From Rhodothermus marinus (GTDB taxonomy: Bacteria; Bacteroidota; Rhodothermia; Rhodothermales; Rhodothermaceae): a stretch of 64,000 nt of DNA. The stretch covers positions 3,366,830-3,430,829 of the forward strand of contig NZ_AP019797.1 in assembly GCF_009936275.1 (NCBI RefSeq). The letters run 5' to 3'. Position 1 is the stretch's first letter, and the number at the start of each line of letters is the position of its first letter. The position numbers and the translations under genes were made by a program. Shown piece by piece: positions 47,516 through 57,024 of this stretch. The notes under the pieces are model-generated. The model was given only the letters and a program-made list of their open reading frames with translations, made no database searches and had not been told where the DNA came from.

Positions 47516-50500
47516 ATGGAACGTTGCTACAAGAGGCTCCGCAGACGTCTGCTGTTGCTGAGCGTGCTGCTGCTGAGCGCCTCGGCGGCCTACGCCCAGT
47601 TCGAGGTGCGAGGCGTCGTGCGCGCAGCCGACGACAACAGTCCCCTGCCGGGCGTCAACATCGTGGAGGTGGGCACCATGAACGGGACCACCACCGACGC
47701 CGACGGCAACTTCGTGCTCACCGTCAGCAGCCCCCAGGCCACGCTCCGATTTTCGTTCGTGGGATACGAAACGCAGGACGTGCCGCTCAACGGCCGCAAC
47801 TACCTGGAGGTGCTGCTGCAACCGACCGTGGCCCAGCTGGGCGAGGTCGTGGTCACGGCGCTGGGCATCGAGCGGGAAGCCCGGGCCGTAGGCTACGCCA
47901 TCAGCCAGGTAAGCGCACAGGACCTGGTCACGGGCACCGAGACCAACTTCGGCAATCTGCTGCAGGGCAAGGTGGCCGGCCTGCAGATCAATCCGACGGC
48001 CGGTGGCCCGGGCTCCTCGACCCGCATCGTGATCCGCGGCGTTTCGTCGCTCACCGGCGACAACCAGCCGCTGATCGTGGTCGACGGCGTGCCGATCGAC
48101 AACTCGACGATCGGTTCGGCCGGCATGTGGGGTGGCTTCGACGGGGGCGACGGCATCTCCAGTCTGAATCCCGAAGACATCGAGAGCATCTCGGTGCTGA
48201 AAGGCGCTGCGGCCGCTGCGCTTTATGGCACCCGTGCCCGCAACGGCGTCATTCTGATCAACACGCGCTCGGGCAAGGGGCGGCGCGGCCTGAACGTCGA
48301 GTTCAGCACCACGCTCACGGCCGAAGAAGGGCTGGTCGGCTTTTCAGATTATCAGAACATCTACGGCCAGGGTTCTCAGGGGAAAAAGCCTGCTACCCAG
48401 GCCGAAGCGTTACAGTTTGGTCTTTCGAGCTGGGGCGCGAAGCTGGACGGGTCGCCCGTCATTCAGTTCGACGGTGTGGCCCGGCCCTACCGGGCCGTCA
48501 ACCGGCGGCTGGAAGATTTCTACCGCACAGGACTTTCGGCGCGCAACACGCTGAGCATTTACGGTGGGCAGGAGAACGCGGCCGTTTATTTTTCCGTCAC
48601 CCAGCTCGACGCGCAGAGCATCGTGCCGGGCTCGGGCCTGCAGCGCACCTCGCTGACGCTGCGCGGCACGGCCACACTGGGGCGTTTTACCGTCGATGCC
48701 AAGGCCAACTATGTCAATGAGCTGGCCGACGATCGTCCCCGTCTGTCCGACAGCCCGGGCAACGCAAACTGGACCATCGCCTTCCTGCCACCCAACGTCG
48801 ATCCGAAAACGCTGAAGCCGGGTTATACCGAAGAAGGCACCGAGCTGCAGTTCTCCGACAACATCTACGCAACGAACCCCTGGTGGGTGGTCAATCGCTT
48901 TCAGTCGGACGACGACAAAGATCGCCTCATCGGCGCCCTGGACGTCGAATATCGGCTGACCGACTGGCTCGCGATCGAGGGCCGCACCGGCCTGGACTGG
49001 TACACGCTCCGTCGCCGGAGCGTCACGCCCTGGGGCACGGCCTATCGACCTGGCGGCGACCTGTCGGAAAACGAATGGCGCGTCCTTGAAAGCAATACGG
49101 ACGTGCTGCTGAAGGCCCGGCACCAGCTGACCACGTCGTTGGGGCGCCTGGACCTGAACGCGTACGGCGGAGGGAGCGTCCGCTGGCGACAGACCGAAAT
49201 GCTGGGCGCTTTTGGCTCCGAATTCAAGGTGCCCGGGCTCATCACCATCTCCAACACCAGCAATCAGTCGCCACAGTACGACTTTTCCGAAAAGCAGATC
49301 AACTCGCTTTACGGTGCCCTGGAGATAGGCTACAACGACTACCTGTTCCTGAACCTGACCGCCCGCAACGACTGGTCCTCGACGCTGCCGCCGGACAACA
49401 ACAGCTACTTCTATCCGTCGGTCAGTGCCAGTTTCGTCTTCAGCGACGTGCTGCCGGTGCCCTCGTGGCTGAGTTTCGGTAAAATCCGGGCCGCCTGGGC
49501 CCAGGTGGGAAGCGACACGGATCCCTACATGCTCAACCTGACCTACGTGCTGGACAACACGTCGCACCTTGGCCAGCCGCTTGGATATATCGGGCAGAAC
49601 TCCGTCCCGCTGTTCAACCTGAAGCCCACCACCACCACCGAAACGGAGCTGGGCGTCAACCTGGAGTTTCTGAACAATCGCCTGGGATTGGACCTGACGT
49701 GGTACCGGCGTGAAACCACCGATCAGATTCTCTCGACCTCAATTTCAGAGGCTTCAGGCTTCGGCGCCCGCGTCATCAACGCCGGCGCACTGCGCAATCA
49801 GGGCGTGGAACTGTTGCTGCGTGGGACCCCGCTTCAGACTTCACAGATGTTCTGGAATCTTAGCGTCAATTTTGCGAAAAACATCAGCAAAGTGCTCGCG
49901 CTGGCCGGCGACCAGACCGTTCTGGTACTGGACCAGAGCCGTAGACAGACGGCCTGGATCACGGCCGAAGTAGGCAAGCCCTACGGCACGATCTGGGGCT
50001 ACCGCTACCTGCGGGACGATCAGGGACGCATCGTGCACGACGACAGCGGGCTGCCCATGCGCGATCCAGAACGCGTCGTGCTGGGCCGCGGCACGCCCGA
50101 TTGGACGGCCGGCTTCCTTTCCGAACTCGGCTACAGAAATCTGAACGTGTCTCTGCTGATCGATGTCAAATGGGGCGGCCAGCTCTTCTCGGCAACCAAT
50201 GCCTACGCCTACAGTGTGGGTCTGCACAAAAACACCTTGAAAGGCCGCGCCGAGTGCGACGCTGTGGCCGATCCCATCAACGGCTATCCGTCAACCGGCT
50301 GCATGGTGGGCGAAGGCGTCAACCAGCAGGGACAGCCCAACACCGTGAAGGTCCTGCCGCAGGCTTACTATGGCCGTATTGCCAGCCAGATTGCCGAGGA
50401 GTTCGTCTACGACGCCAACTTCATCAAGCTGCGCGAGCTGCGCATTGGCTATCGGATTCCGGATCGATGGCTGATGCGCACGCCGCTGCGGTCGTTGACC

Positions 50501-50656
50501 GTCGCGCTTGTGGGCCGCAACCTGGCCTACCTCTACAACACGGTCCCCAACGTGGACCCCGAGTCCAGCTACAACAACGGCAACGCCCAGGGCCTGGAAC
50601 TGGCCGGCGTGCCGCAGACGCGCAGCCTGGGCCTCAGCATCAACGCCCGTTTCTAA
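47516..50656 (+). CDS. susC: SusC/RagA-family TonB-dependent outer-membrane transporter
   Basis: 1046 aa. Signal peptide of about 27 residues (RLLLLSVLLLSASAAYA). An N-terminal carboxypeptidase-regulatory-like domain (FEVRGVVRAADDNSPLPGVNIVEVGTMNGTTTDADGNF) precedes the SusC plug (LQGKVAGLQINPTAGGPGSSTRIVIRGVSSLTGDNQPLIVVDGVPI). The barrel ends with AGVPQTRSLGLSINARF. With SusD 24 bp downstream it would import glycans too big for porins; position next to the GH20, nagB and kinase genes indicates GlcNAc oligosaccharides. No sigma/anti-sigma pair is seen. Confidence 0.93.
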   Translation: MERCYKRLRRRLLLLSVLLLSASAAYAQFEVRGVVRAADDNSPLPGVNIVEVGTMNGTTTDADGNFVLTVSSPQATLRFSFVGYETQDVPLNGRNYLEVLLQPTVAQLGEVVVTALGIEREARAVGYAISQVSAQDLVTGTETNFGNLLQGKVAGLQINPTAGGPGSSTRIVIRGVSSLTGDNQPLIVVDGVPIDNSTIGSAGMWGGFDGGDGISSLNPEDIESISVLKGAAAAALYGTRARNGVILINTRSGKGRRGLNVEFSTTLTAEEGLVGFSDYQNIYGQGSQGKKPATQAEALQFGLSSWGAKLDGSPVIQFDGVARPYRAVNRRLEDFYRTGLSARNTLSIYGGQENAAVYFSVTQLDAQSIVPGSGLQRTSLTLRGTATLGRFTVDAKANYVNELADDRPRLSDSPGNANWTIAFLPPNVDPKTLKPGYTEEGTELQFSDNIYATNPWWVVNRFQSDDDKDRLIGALDVEYRLTDWLAIEGRTGLDWYTLRRRSVTPWGTAYRPGGDLSENEWRVLESNTDVLLKARHQLTTSLGRLDLNAYGGGSVRWRQTEMLGAFGSEFKVPGLITISNTSNQSPQYDFSEKQINSLYGALEIGYNDYLFLNLTARNDWSSTLPPDNNSYFYPSVSASFVFSDVLPVPSWLSFGKIRAAWAQVGSDTDPYMLNLTYVLDNTSHLGQPLGYIGQNSVPLFNLKPTTTTETELGVNLEFLNNRLGLDLTWYRRETTDQILSTSISEASGFGARVINAGALRNQGVELLLRGTPLQTSQMFWNLSVNFAKNISKVLALAGDQTVLVLDQSRRQTAWITAEVGKPYGTIWGYRYLRDDQGRIVHDDSGLPMRDPERVVLGRGTPDWTAGFLSELGYRNLNVSLLIDVKWGGQLFSATNAYAYSVGLHKNTLKGRAECDAVADPINGYPSTGCMVGEGVNQQGQPNTVKVLPQAYYGRIASQIAEEFVYDANFIKLRELRIGYRIPDRWLMRTPLRSLTVALVGRNLAYLYNTVPNVDPESSYNNGNAQGLELAGVPQTRSLGLSINARF

Positions 50657-50680
50657 GTCCACCAACCGGTAGAGCCAACC

Positions 50681-52303
50681 ATGTATCGCAATAAAGCCAT
50701 GAACCGCACGCGCCTGCTGAGATGGCCAGAAAGCCTGCTCGTCCTGCTCATCGCCGTGCTTCTCGCCTCGTGCGATGCGCTGAGCGACTTCGGCGACATG
50801 AACGTCGATCCCACGCAGGCCTCCACCATCGATCCCGGCATGCAGTTTTCCACGGTACAGCTGGCCACAGCCGGCTCCCGCTACGAAACCTGGCGCGTCA
50901 ACCTGATCTATGGCGAAGCTATCGTGCAGCACCTGGCCCATACCTGGTGGGCCGGCGACAAGTACACCTTCAACGAAGACTGGGCGACTTCGCTGTGGCG
51001 CACCGCCTATTCAGGCGCGGGAGTGTCCTGGCGCGCCGCTGTCAAAAACATCGAAGACCTGAAGGCTCGTCTTGAGGAAGCGAAGGCTAACGGCGAGTCG
51101 GTTGACAACCTACTGGCCGCCGTACGAATCTGGCGCGTGCTGATCTACCACCGCATTACCGACACCTACGGGGATACGCCTTACTCCGAGGCGGGCAAAG
51201 GTTATCTGGAAGGCATTTTCGCGCCCCGTTACGACCCGCAGCAGGAGATCTACATGGACATGCTGAAGGAGCTGGAAGAGGCCGTGGCCCAGTTCGATCC
51301 ATCTCAACCCACGTTCGGCAACGCGGACCTCGTTTACGGGGGGGACATCACGAAATGGAAGAAGTTCGGCAACGCCCTCATGCTGCGGCTGGCCATGCGG
51401 CTGGTGAAGGTCGATCCGGCTACCGCTCAGCAGTGGGCCGTCAGGGCCATCAACGGCGGCGTAATGGAAAGCAACGACGACATTGTCTACATGCGCCATC
51501 AGACCGGCCCCTCTACCGGACCGGCCGGCATCAACACCAATGCCAACAGCGAAGTGTTTGCCGTGGACGTTCCGCGGCTCAGTCAGACGTTCGTTAACTG
51601 GCTTAAAGCGCATAACGACCCGCGCCTGCCTGTTCTTGGGGCCGTCATCAAGGACGGACAGGTCATCACCGATCCGACCGAGCAGAAAGGCATGCCCAAT
51701 GGCTACGACGCCAACACGATCCAGAACCACCCGAGCTGGACGGGAAGCCTTGATGACTATTCGCGGGTCAATCCGCTGCTGACCGGCCTGGACGATCCAT
51801 TTTTCTTTGTGACCTACGCCCAGACGGCCCTGCTGCGGGCCGAAGCGGCCGTGCGCGGCTGGACGAGCGAAGACCCGGCCACACTTTACGCCGAAGGGGT
51901 CCGGGCCGCCATGAAGCAACTGTCGCTCTACGATGCGAGCGGGGCGGCCGACATCGACGACGCAGCGATCGACGCCTACCTGGCCGCCAATCCGCTCAGC
52001 AGCGACCCCGACGAAGCCCTGCGCCAGATTAACGAACAGTACTGGGCTGCCACGTTCCTTGACGGCATCGAAGCCTGGGCCAACTGGCGCCGCAGCGGCT
52101 ATCCCGTACTGGAGCCGGCACCGGTCGATGACCCCAATCCCTACCCGGGTAACGTGACCAACGGCCAGATCCCGCGGCGGCTGACCTATCCGCCTTCCGA
52201 GGGCGTGCTGAACGCGGAAAACTACCAGGAAGCCCTCAGCCGTCAGGGGCTGCGCGGCGACCCCAGCGACATGGCCGTGCCTGTCTGGTGGGACCGGCAA
52301 TGA
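50681..52303 (+). CDS. susD: SusD/RagB-family outer-membrane glycan-binding lipoprotein
   Basis: 540 aa (alternative ATG at 50699). The lipoprotein signal is SLLVLLIAVLLASCDALSDFGDMNV, with lipidated Cys about residue 31. The remainder fits a SusD-like helical TPR fold (RYETWRVNLIYGEAIVQHLAHTWWAGDKYTF; IWRVLIYHRITDTYGDTPYSEAGKGY; LLRAEAAVRGW; EQYWAATFLDGIEAWANWRRSGYPVL). It is the lid of the SusC transporter and binds the glycan on the cell surface. A terminator follows. Confidence 0.92.
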   Translation: MYRNKAMNRTRLLRWPESLLVLLIAVLLASCDALSDFGDMNVDPTQASTIDPGMQFSTVQLATAGSRYETWRVNLIYGEAIVQHLAHTWWAGDKYTFNEDWATSLWRTAYSGAGVSWRAAVKNIEDLKARLEEAKANGESVDNLLAAVRIWRVLIYHRITDTYGDTPYSEAGKGYLEGIFAPRYDPQQEIYMDMLKELEEAVAQFDPSQPTFGNADLVYGGDITKWKKFGNALMLRLAMRLVKVDPATAQQWAVRAINGGVMESNDDIVYMRHQTGPSTGPAGINTNANSEVFAVDVPRLSQTFVNWLKAHNDPRLPVLGAVIKDGQVITDPTEQKGMPNGYDANTIQNHPSWTGSLDDYSRVNPLLTGLDDPFFFVTYAQTALLRAEAAVRGWTSEDPATLYAEGVRAAMKQLSLYDASGAADIDDAAIDAYLAANPLSSDPDEALRQINEQYWAATFLDGIEAWANWRRSGYPVLEPAPVDDPNPYPGNVTNGQIPRRLTYPPSEGVLNAENYQEALSRQGLRGDPSDMAVPVWWDRQ

Positions 52304-52325
52304 ACCTCCCCCGGCCGGTTCCATG

Positions 52326-52361
52326 AAAGGCCCGCACGCTTTCCAGCGGCGGGCCTTTTTT
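52326..52361 (+). terminator. Rho-independent terminator after susD
   Basis: AAAGGCCCGC and GCGGGCCTTTTTT pair around a 12-14 base loop, ending in a six-T run 23-58 bp after the susD stop. The following GH20 gene therefore likely has its own promoter. Confidence 0.8.
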
Positions 52362-52442
52362 GCTCCCCGGACCGCATCGCTGGTTTCTCCGACGAATTGT
52401 TCTTTTCTTTCAAAAAGAAAAACTTAAACCGCTGCGCGCACC

Positions 52443-55019
52443 ATGCGAACCGTTCGGATTCTGCTGCTGACCGGCCTGCTGCCTGCCCTGACGCTGGCCC
52501 GGCACCCCGAGCGCCTGACCGTTTACTGGGGCGTGGTTGCCAACCAGGACAACGGCCGGGCCCGCTGGGAACTGACCCTGGTCAACCAGGACACCGTGGC
52601 GCTGCCCGCCTCGGGCTGGACACTCTATTTCAACTTCATGCGTCCGATCCTGCCTGAAAGCGCCCCGCCTTCGGTGCGGCTCACGCACGTCAACGGCGAC
52701 TTCTACCGCCTGGACCCCACCGACACGTTCGCGCCGCTGCCGCCGGGCGCACGCCGCACGCTGTCGTTCGAATCGATGGGTCCCCTCATCAAGGCCATCG
52801 ACGCTCCCTCGGGGCTCTACCTCGTCTTCCAAGAGGCGCCGAACCGTCCGGTCCCGATCCAGGATGTGCGCGTGCTGCCCTTCGCCTCGGAGTTTCAGAC
52901 GCGACGGCATCTGGCCGATCGGCTGCCTGTGCCCACACCGGCCCTGCGCTACTACCGGAACGCCCCGCTCCGACTGCTGCCGGCCGACAGTCTGACGCCG
53001 GTCATCCCAACCCCGCGCCATCTTACGCGCCGGGAAGGGCACTGGACGCTCGACCGCACGGCCGCCATCGCCTACGATCCCGCCCTGGCCCGCGAGGCGG
53101 CCTTCCTGGCCGACGTACTGGCGTCGCTGCTGGACGCACGGCCCCTCCTGCTGGAAGGCGCCGACCAGCCCGCCACGATCCGCCTGCGCCTCGGCGCGGT
53201 TCGCCTGCCCGACGGCCCGGCCGGCCCGGAGGCCTACCACCTGATCGTGGACCCGGAAGCGGGCATCACGCTCACCGGCACCGACGCGGCCGGGGTCTTC
53301 TACGGTATCCAGACACTGCAACAGCTCATCGATCCGTCCTTCTATCGACAGACGTCCGAGGCCATCCCGATCCCGGCGCTCGAAGTGCGTGATGCGCCGC
53401 GCTTCGGCTACCGGGGCCTGCACCTCGACGTGGCTCGCAACTTTCATCCGAAGGAGGTGGTGCTCCGGTTGCTCGACCTGATGGCGCGCTACAAGCTCAA
53501 CCGGTTCCACTTTCACCTGACCGACGACGAGGGCTGGCGCCTGGAGATCGAGGGCCTGCCCGAACTGACCGAAGTGGGTGGCTGCCGCGGCCACACCGAA
53601 ACGGAAGCAACCTGCCTGGTGCCGTCCCATGGTTCCGGACCGATCCCCGGCCGGCCGCCTGGAAGCGGCTACTACACGCGCGAAGACTTTGTCGAAATCC
53701 TGCGCTACGCCACGGCCCGGCACATCGAGGTGATCCCCGAGATCGACGTGCCCGGCCATGCCCGCGCGGCCATCAAAGCCATGGAAGCCCGCTATGCCCG
53801 CCTGAAGGCGGCCGGCCGCCCGGAAGCCGAGGCGGCCGCCTACCGGCTCGTCGACCCGGCCGACACGTCCGTCTACCGCTCCGTGCAGGGCTGGAACGAC
53901 AACGTGATCAACGTCTGCCTGCCCTCGACCTACCGCTTTCTGGAAAAGGTGGTGGACGAACTCCGGCGGCTCTACGACGAAGCCGGGGCGCCGCTCCGCG
54001 TGGTGCACACCGGCGGCGACGAGGTGCCGCACGGGGCCTGGGCCGGCTCGCCCGCCTGCCGGGCCGTCATGCAGGCCGAAGGCCTCGACGATCCGGCCGC
54101 GCTGCAGCAGTACTTCCTGGACCGGTTCGATCAGATCCTGCGACGGCGCGGGCTGCGCACGGCGGGCTGGGAAGAGATCGGGCTCGTCGCCACCGAGGAA
54201 AACGGCCGGCGCGTGCACCGTCCCAACCCGCGCTTCCGCGATCGGGGCTTCCTGGTCTACGCCTGGAACAACATCTGGGGTAGCGGCGCCGAGGATCATG
54301 CCTACCGGCTTGCCAATGCGGGCTACGACGTGGTGCTCTCGCTGGCCTCGAACCTGTACTTCGATCTGGCCTACACGAAGCATCCCGACGAGGCCGGGCT
54401 CTACTGGGCGGGATTTGTGGACAACGACGCGCCGTACCGCCTGGAGCCGTTCGATCTGTTTCTGGGTCCGATCCAGCACTGGCTGGGCCACACGCTCCCA
54501 CCCGAAGCGTTCGTCCACCACGAGCGTCTGACGGCCGAAGGACGGCCTCGCATCGTGGGGCTGCAGGGCCAGCTCTGGGGCGAGACGCTGCGCACGCCGG
54601 ACCGGGTCTTCTACATGGCCGTGCCTCGGATGCTGGCGCTGGCCGAACGCGCCTGGGCCGAACGTCCGGCCTGGAGCCGGATTGCCGATCCGGAAGCACG
54701 GCAACGCGCCCTGCAGACGGCCTGGAATGCGTTTGCCAACCGGCTGGGCCAGCGCGAACTGCCCCGGCTCGATGCGCTCTACGGCGAGGCCGTGCCCTAC
54801 CGCCTGCCGCCGCCCGGCGCCGTCGTCGAGGACGGCTACCTGAAGGCCAACGTGGCACTCCCGGGCCTGACGATCCGCTACACGCTGGACGGCAGCGAAC
54901 CCACAGCTGATTCACCCCGGTACACGGAGCCGGTCCGACTTGAAGGACACGGCGAAGTGCGCCTGCGCACGTTCGACACGAACGGACGCGGCAGCCGCAC
55001 CGTGCACGTGGTTTACTGA
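52443..55019 (+). CDS. Beta-N-acetylhexosaminidase, GH20 family
   Basis: 858 aa with a signal peptide (MRTVRILLLTGLLPALTLA). Domains: N-terminal CHB_HEX (about 25-170, with TVYWGVVANQDNGRARWELTLVNQD and GWTLYFNF), GH20b (about 190-320), GH20 TIM barrel (about 330-690) and C-terminal CHB_HEX_C (about 780-855, LTIRYTLDGSEPTADSPRYTEP). The catalytic pair is D526-E527 in VVHTGGDEVPHGAW, consistent with substrate-assisted catalysis using the acetamido group. It releases GlcNAc (or GalNAc) from chitin fragments in the periplasm or outside; this is the best evidence for what the SusCD locus eats. Confidence 0.95.
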   Translation: MRTVRILLLTGLLPALTLARHPERLTVYWGVVANQDNGRARWELTLVNQDTVALPASGWTLYFNFMRPILPESAPPSVRLTHVNGDFYRLDPTDTFAPLPPGARRTLSFESMGPLIKAIDAPSGLYLVFQEAPNRPVPIQDVRVLPFASEFQTRRHLADRLPVPTPALRYYRNAPLRLLPADSLTPVIPTPRHLTRREGHWTLDRTAAIAYDPALAREAAFLADVLASLLDARPLLLEGADQPATIRLRLGAVRLPDGPAGPEAYHLIVDPEAGITLTGTDAAGVFYGIQTLQQLIDPSFYRQTSEAIPIPALEVRDAPRFGYRGLHLDVARNFHPKEVVLRLLDLMARYKLNRFHFHLTDDEGWRLEIEGLPELTEVGGCRGHTETEATCLVPSHGSGPIPGRPPGSGYYTREDFVEILRYATARHIEVIPEIDVPGHARAAIKAMEARYARLKAAGRPEAEAAAYRLVDPADTSVYRSVQGWNDNVINVCLPSTYRFLEKVVDELRRLYDEAGAPLRVVHTGGDEVPHGAWAGSPACRAVMQAEGLDDPAALQQYFLDRFDQILRRRGLRTAGWEEIGLVATEENGRRVHRPNPRFRDRGFLVYAWNNIWGSGAEDHAYRLANAGYDVVLSLASNLYFDLAYTKHPDEAGLYWAGFVDNDAPYRLEPFDLFLGPIQHWLGHTLPPEAFVHHERLTAEGRPRIVGLQGQLWGETLRTPDRVFYMAVPRMLALAERAWAERPAWSRIADPEARQRALQTAWNAFANRLGQRELPRLDALYGEAVPYRLPPPGAVVEDGYLKANVALPGLTIRYTLDGSEPTADSPRYTEPVRLEGHGEVRLRTFDTNGRGSRTVHVVY

Positions 55020-55058
55020 GCGAGGTTGTTGCGCCGGAATAAACCTGCGCGGCCAGCT

Positions 55059-55135
55059 TGTAGTGCGCCACGGAGGCGCCAGCCGAAGTGGCACGCTTCC
55101 GAAGCGGCGTGCCGCTTCGCTTCGTGCCCGCCTGT
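55059..55135. repeat. Hairpin repeat unit related to those at 27.96 and 28.18 kb
   Basis: The gap after the GH20 gene contains TAGTGCGCCACGGAGGC and, 30 bp later, GGCGTGCCGCTTCGCTTCGTGCC. The same two parts occur at 27933-27987 (CAGTGCGCCACGAAGGG and GGCACTCCGCTTCGCTCCGTGCC). The second part can fold into a hairpin. Confidence 0.6.
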
Positions 55136-55154
55136 AAGCCCGAGCGCGTTCGTG

Positions 55155-56058
55155 TCACCGAACGCCCAGCACCCGGTCGAGCAGCCGCTCCAGCACCCCG
55201 TGCAGCGGGCGGTAGGCCTCGGCCGGGTGCGCCAGGAGCGTCTCCGCCGGTTGCACGTAGGCCGAGCGGGCACGGGCGGCTTCCAGCTCCGCCCGACCGG
55301 CGCGCACGAGCGCCTGCACGCTCGCGGGCGTCATCTCCAGATGAAACTGCAGCCCCAGCGCCCGGTCTTCCCAGACGAACGCCTGATGGGCACAGGCTGC
55401 GCTTTCCATGAGGTGCACCGCGCCCGGTGGCGGATCGAACGTATCGCCATGCCAGTGAAAGACGGTCAATTCGTCGGGCACGTCGGCCAGCAGCGGATGC
55501 ACGCGCCCCTGCGACGTGCGGCGCACCGGAAACCAGCCGATCTCGGGCTGCGGCCCCGGATAGACACGCCCGCCCAGCACCTCGGCCAGGAGTTGCGCCC
55601 CCAGGCACACCCCCACCACCGGCCCACCCGCTTCGAGCACGGCCCGAAGGAACGCCTTCTCATCCCAAAGCCACGGGTAACGATCTTCGTCGTAGACGCC
55701 CATCGGGCCGCCCATCACCACCACACCCTCGACGGCCTCCGGCTCGGGCAACGTCTCATACGATTTTCAGGAAATTATAGTGCATGTGAGGAAGCATGGG
55801 CGCACACTGCGGTGCGCCCCTACAGATCCCTGACATTTTCCCTATTCCGTAGGGGCGGACCCCTGTGTCCGCCCGATCATACCCGCCGGATCACGTCCGC
55901 CACACGGGGTGTGGCACCCTCATGCACCGGTAAATCAGCGATCCCATATCATCTGCATAGAAGCGCGTAAACGACAGCCGATGCCCGCGCTGCTGCGCCC
56001 ACGTGGCAATGTGCGCAGGCCCTTCGAACGGGACATGCTGCAACACGTGCAGGTGCAT
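55155..56058 (-). pseudogene. Class I glutamine amidotransferase (GMP-synthase-like), split by a repeat element
   Basis: The gene starts at ATG 56058 as MHLHVLQHVPFEGPAHIATW and continues QQRGHRLSFTRFYAD up to about 55950, a typical N-terminus of this family. After a 189-bp insert (55760-55948) it resumes as ETLPEPEAVEGVVVMGGPMG and runs to 55155 with catalytic Cys in VVGVCLGAQLLAEVLGG and the His-x-Glu (LQFHLEM) of the class I triad. Removing the insert plus one TCAT copy restores an open frame (ADETLP). As it stands, insert and duplication (193 bp) shift the frame. The distal piece could be a short 198-aa product but lacks the first strand and helix. Confidence 0.82.
55760..55948. repeat. 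Dispersed hairpin-rich repeat, copy 2 (MITE/REP-like), inserted in an amidotransferase gene
   Basis: 189 bp, flanked by TCAT on both sides (55756-55759 and 55949-55952), a likely 4-bp target duplication. It is near-identical to 27987-28175: the two copies differ at scattered positions and by small indels. Stems: GGGCGCAC/GTGCGCCC, CCCCTAC/GTAGGGG, GGGCGGAC/GTCCGCCC, GCCACAC/GTGTGGC. No coding capacity. Confidence 0.85.
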
Positions 56059-56148
56059 ACCACGCTGCAGTTTAAAACAACGCAGCTCAAAAAATAATCA
56101 GGACAGAATAGTCATCACTGATTTAGTAGCCACATCGGATCAACAGCA

Positions 56149-57024
56149 TCAATGGGCCGGCGTCAGCCAGACGAAGTCGCCCAGGCCCATGTGCTGCGCC
56201 GGATCGAACCGAAGTGGGTCGGCCGACGGGCGAAGCACCACCACCAGCATACGCGTACCGGGCCGGTAGCGACGCAGCATCTCGGGCGTGCCCAGACGTG
56301 CTTCCACGTGAAAGGCGCCGGTCACGTGCACGATGAGCGCTTCGGGCTGGCGCATCAGGTGCTCGGCCAGCGTGTAGGCCATCGTGGCGTCCCAGAGCGC
56401 CTGCGCCTGCAGCAACCGCTCCGGATCGACCTGCACGGGTCCATGACCGGCGCCGCGCATCAGGTTCAGGAAGCGCCGCCGATACAGGTCCGACGGCTCG
56501 GGATAAGGGAGCGGCAGCAGGTAGGCCCGCGCCTGCGGCGAAAGCACCGCCAGCGCCTCGCGCCCGAGACGACTGACCCGGTTCACGTAGCGACGGGGCG
56601 CGTTGGCGGCCAGGATCGTCCAGCCGTGTGCCCGGGCAAACTCCACCAGCGGCCGGTAGTCCCTTTCGTAGTTTCGCCAGGGACGAGCGGCCTCCAGGAA
56701 TTGCGCCTCGGTGATCAGCCCTTCCCGGTACTCGTCGAGTACGAGCTGCACGTCGCGCTCGAACATCTCCAGCGAGAGCACCAGCGGCCGCTCGTCGCCG
56801 TAGCGCTCCTGTAGCGCCTCCAGCACGCGGAGTTGCCGCCGGTGCGCCACCGTGTCGTCGTGCTGCTCACCCAGAAAGACCACCTCGACGGCCCCGGCCA
56901 CTTCCAGCAGTTGTGCCCATGAAGCCGGGCGCCCGTCGGCCGTGAACAGGCCGGGCTCGGGCGCCTGCGCCCGAACCCCCAACGCCACGAGCAGGCTTCC
57001 GATCAGCAGAATTCGGCGATTCAT
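56149..57024 (-). CDS. ChaN-family (DUF399) lipoprotein/heme-binding protein
   Basis: 291 aa with a cleavable-looking signal (MNRRILLIGSLLVALGVRAQA). The ChaN family signature VVFLGEQHDDTVAHRRQLRVLEAL is followed by LVLSLEMFERDVQLVLDEYREGLI, and the C-terminal HVTGAFHVEARLGTPEMLRRYRPG. ChaN of Campylobacter binds heme cofacially; in most bacteria the role is unknown. No lipobox Cys is visible, so it may be soluble and periplasmic. It overlaps the helicase stop by 4 bp. The gap 56059-56148 upstream of the pseudogene end has no feature. Confidence 0.8.
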   Translation of the reverse strand: MNRRILLIGSLLVALGVRAQAPEPGLFTADGRPASWAQLLEVAGAVEVVFLGEQHDDTVAHRRQLRVLEALQERYGDERPLVLSLEMFERDVQLVLDEYREGLITEAQFLEAARPWRNYERDYRPLVEFARAHGWTILAANAPRRYVNRVSRLGREALAVLSPQARAYLLPLPYPEPSDLYRRRFLNLMRGAGHGPVQVDPERLLQAQALWDATMAYTLAEHLMRQPEALIVHVTGAFHVEARLGTPEMLRRYRPGTRMLVVVLRPSADPLRFDPAQHMGLGDFVWLTPAH

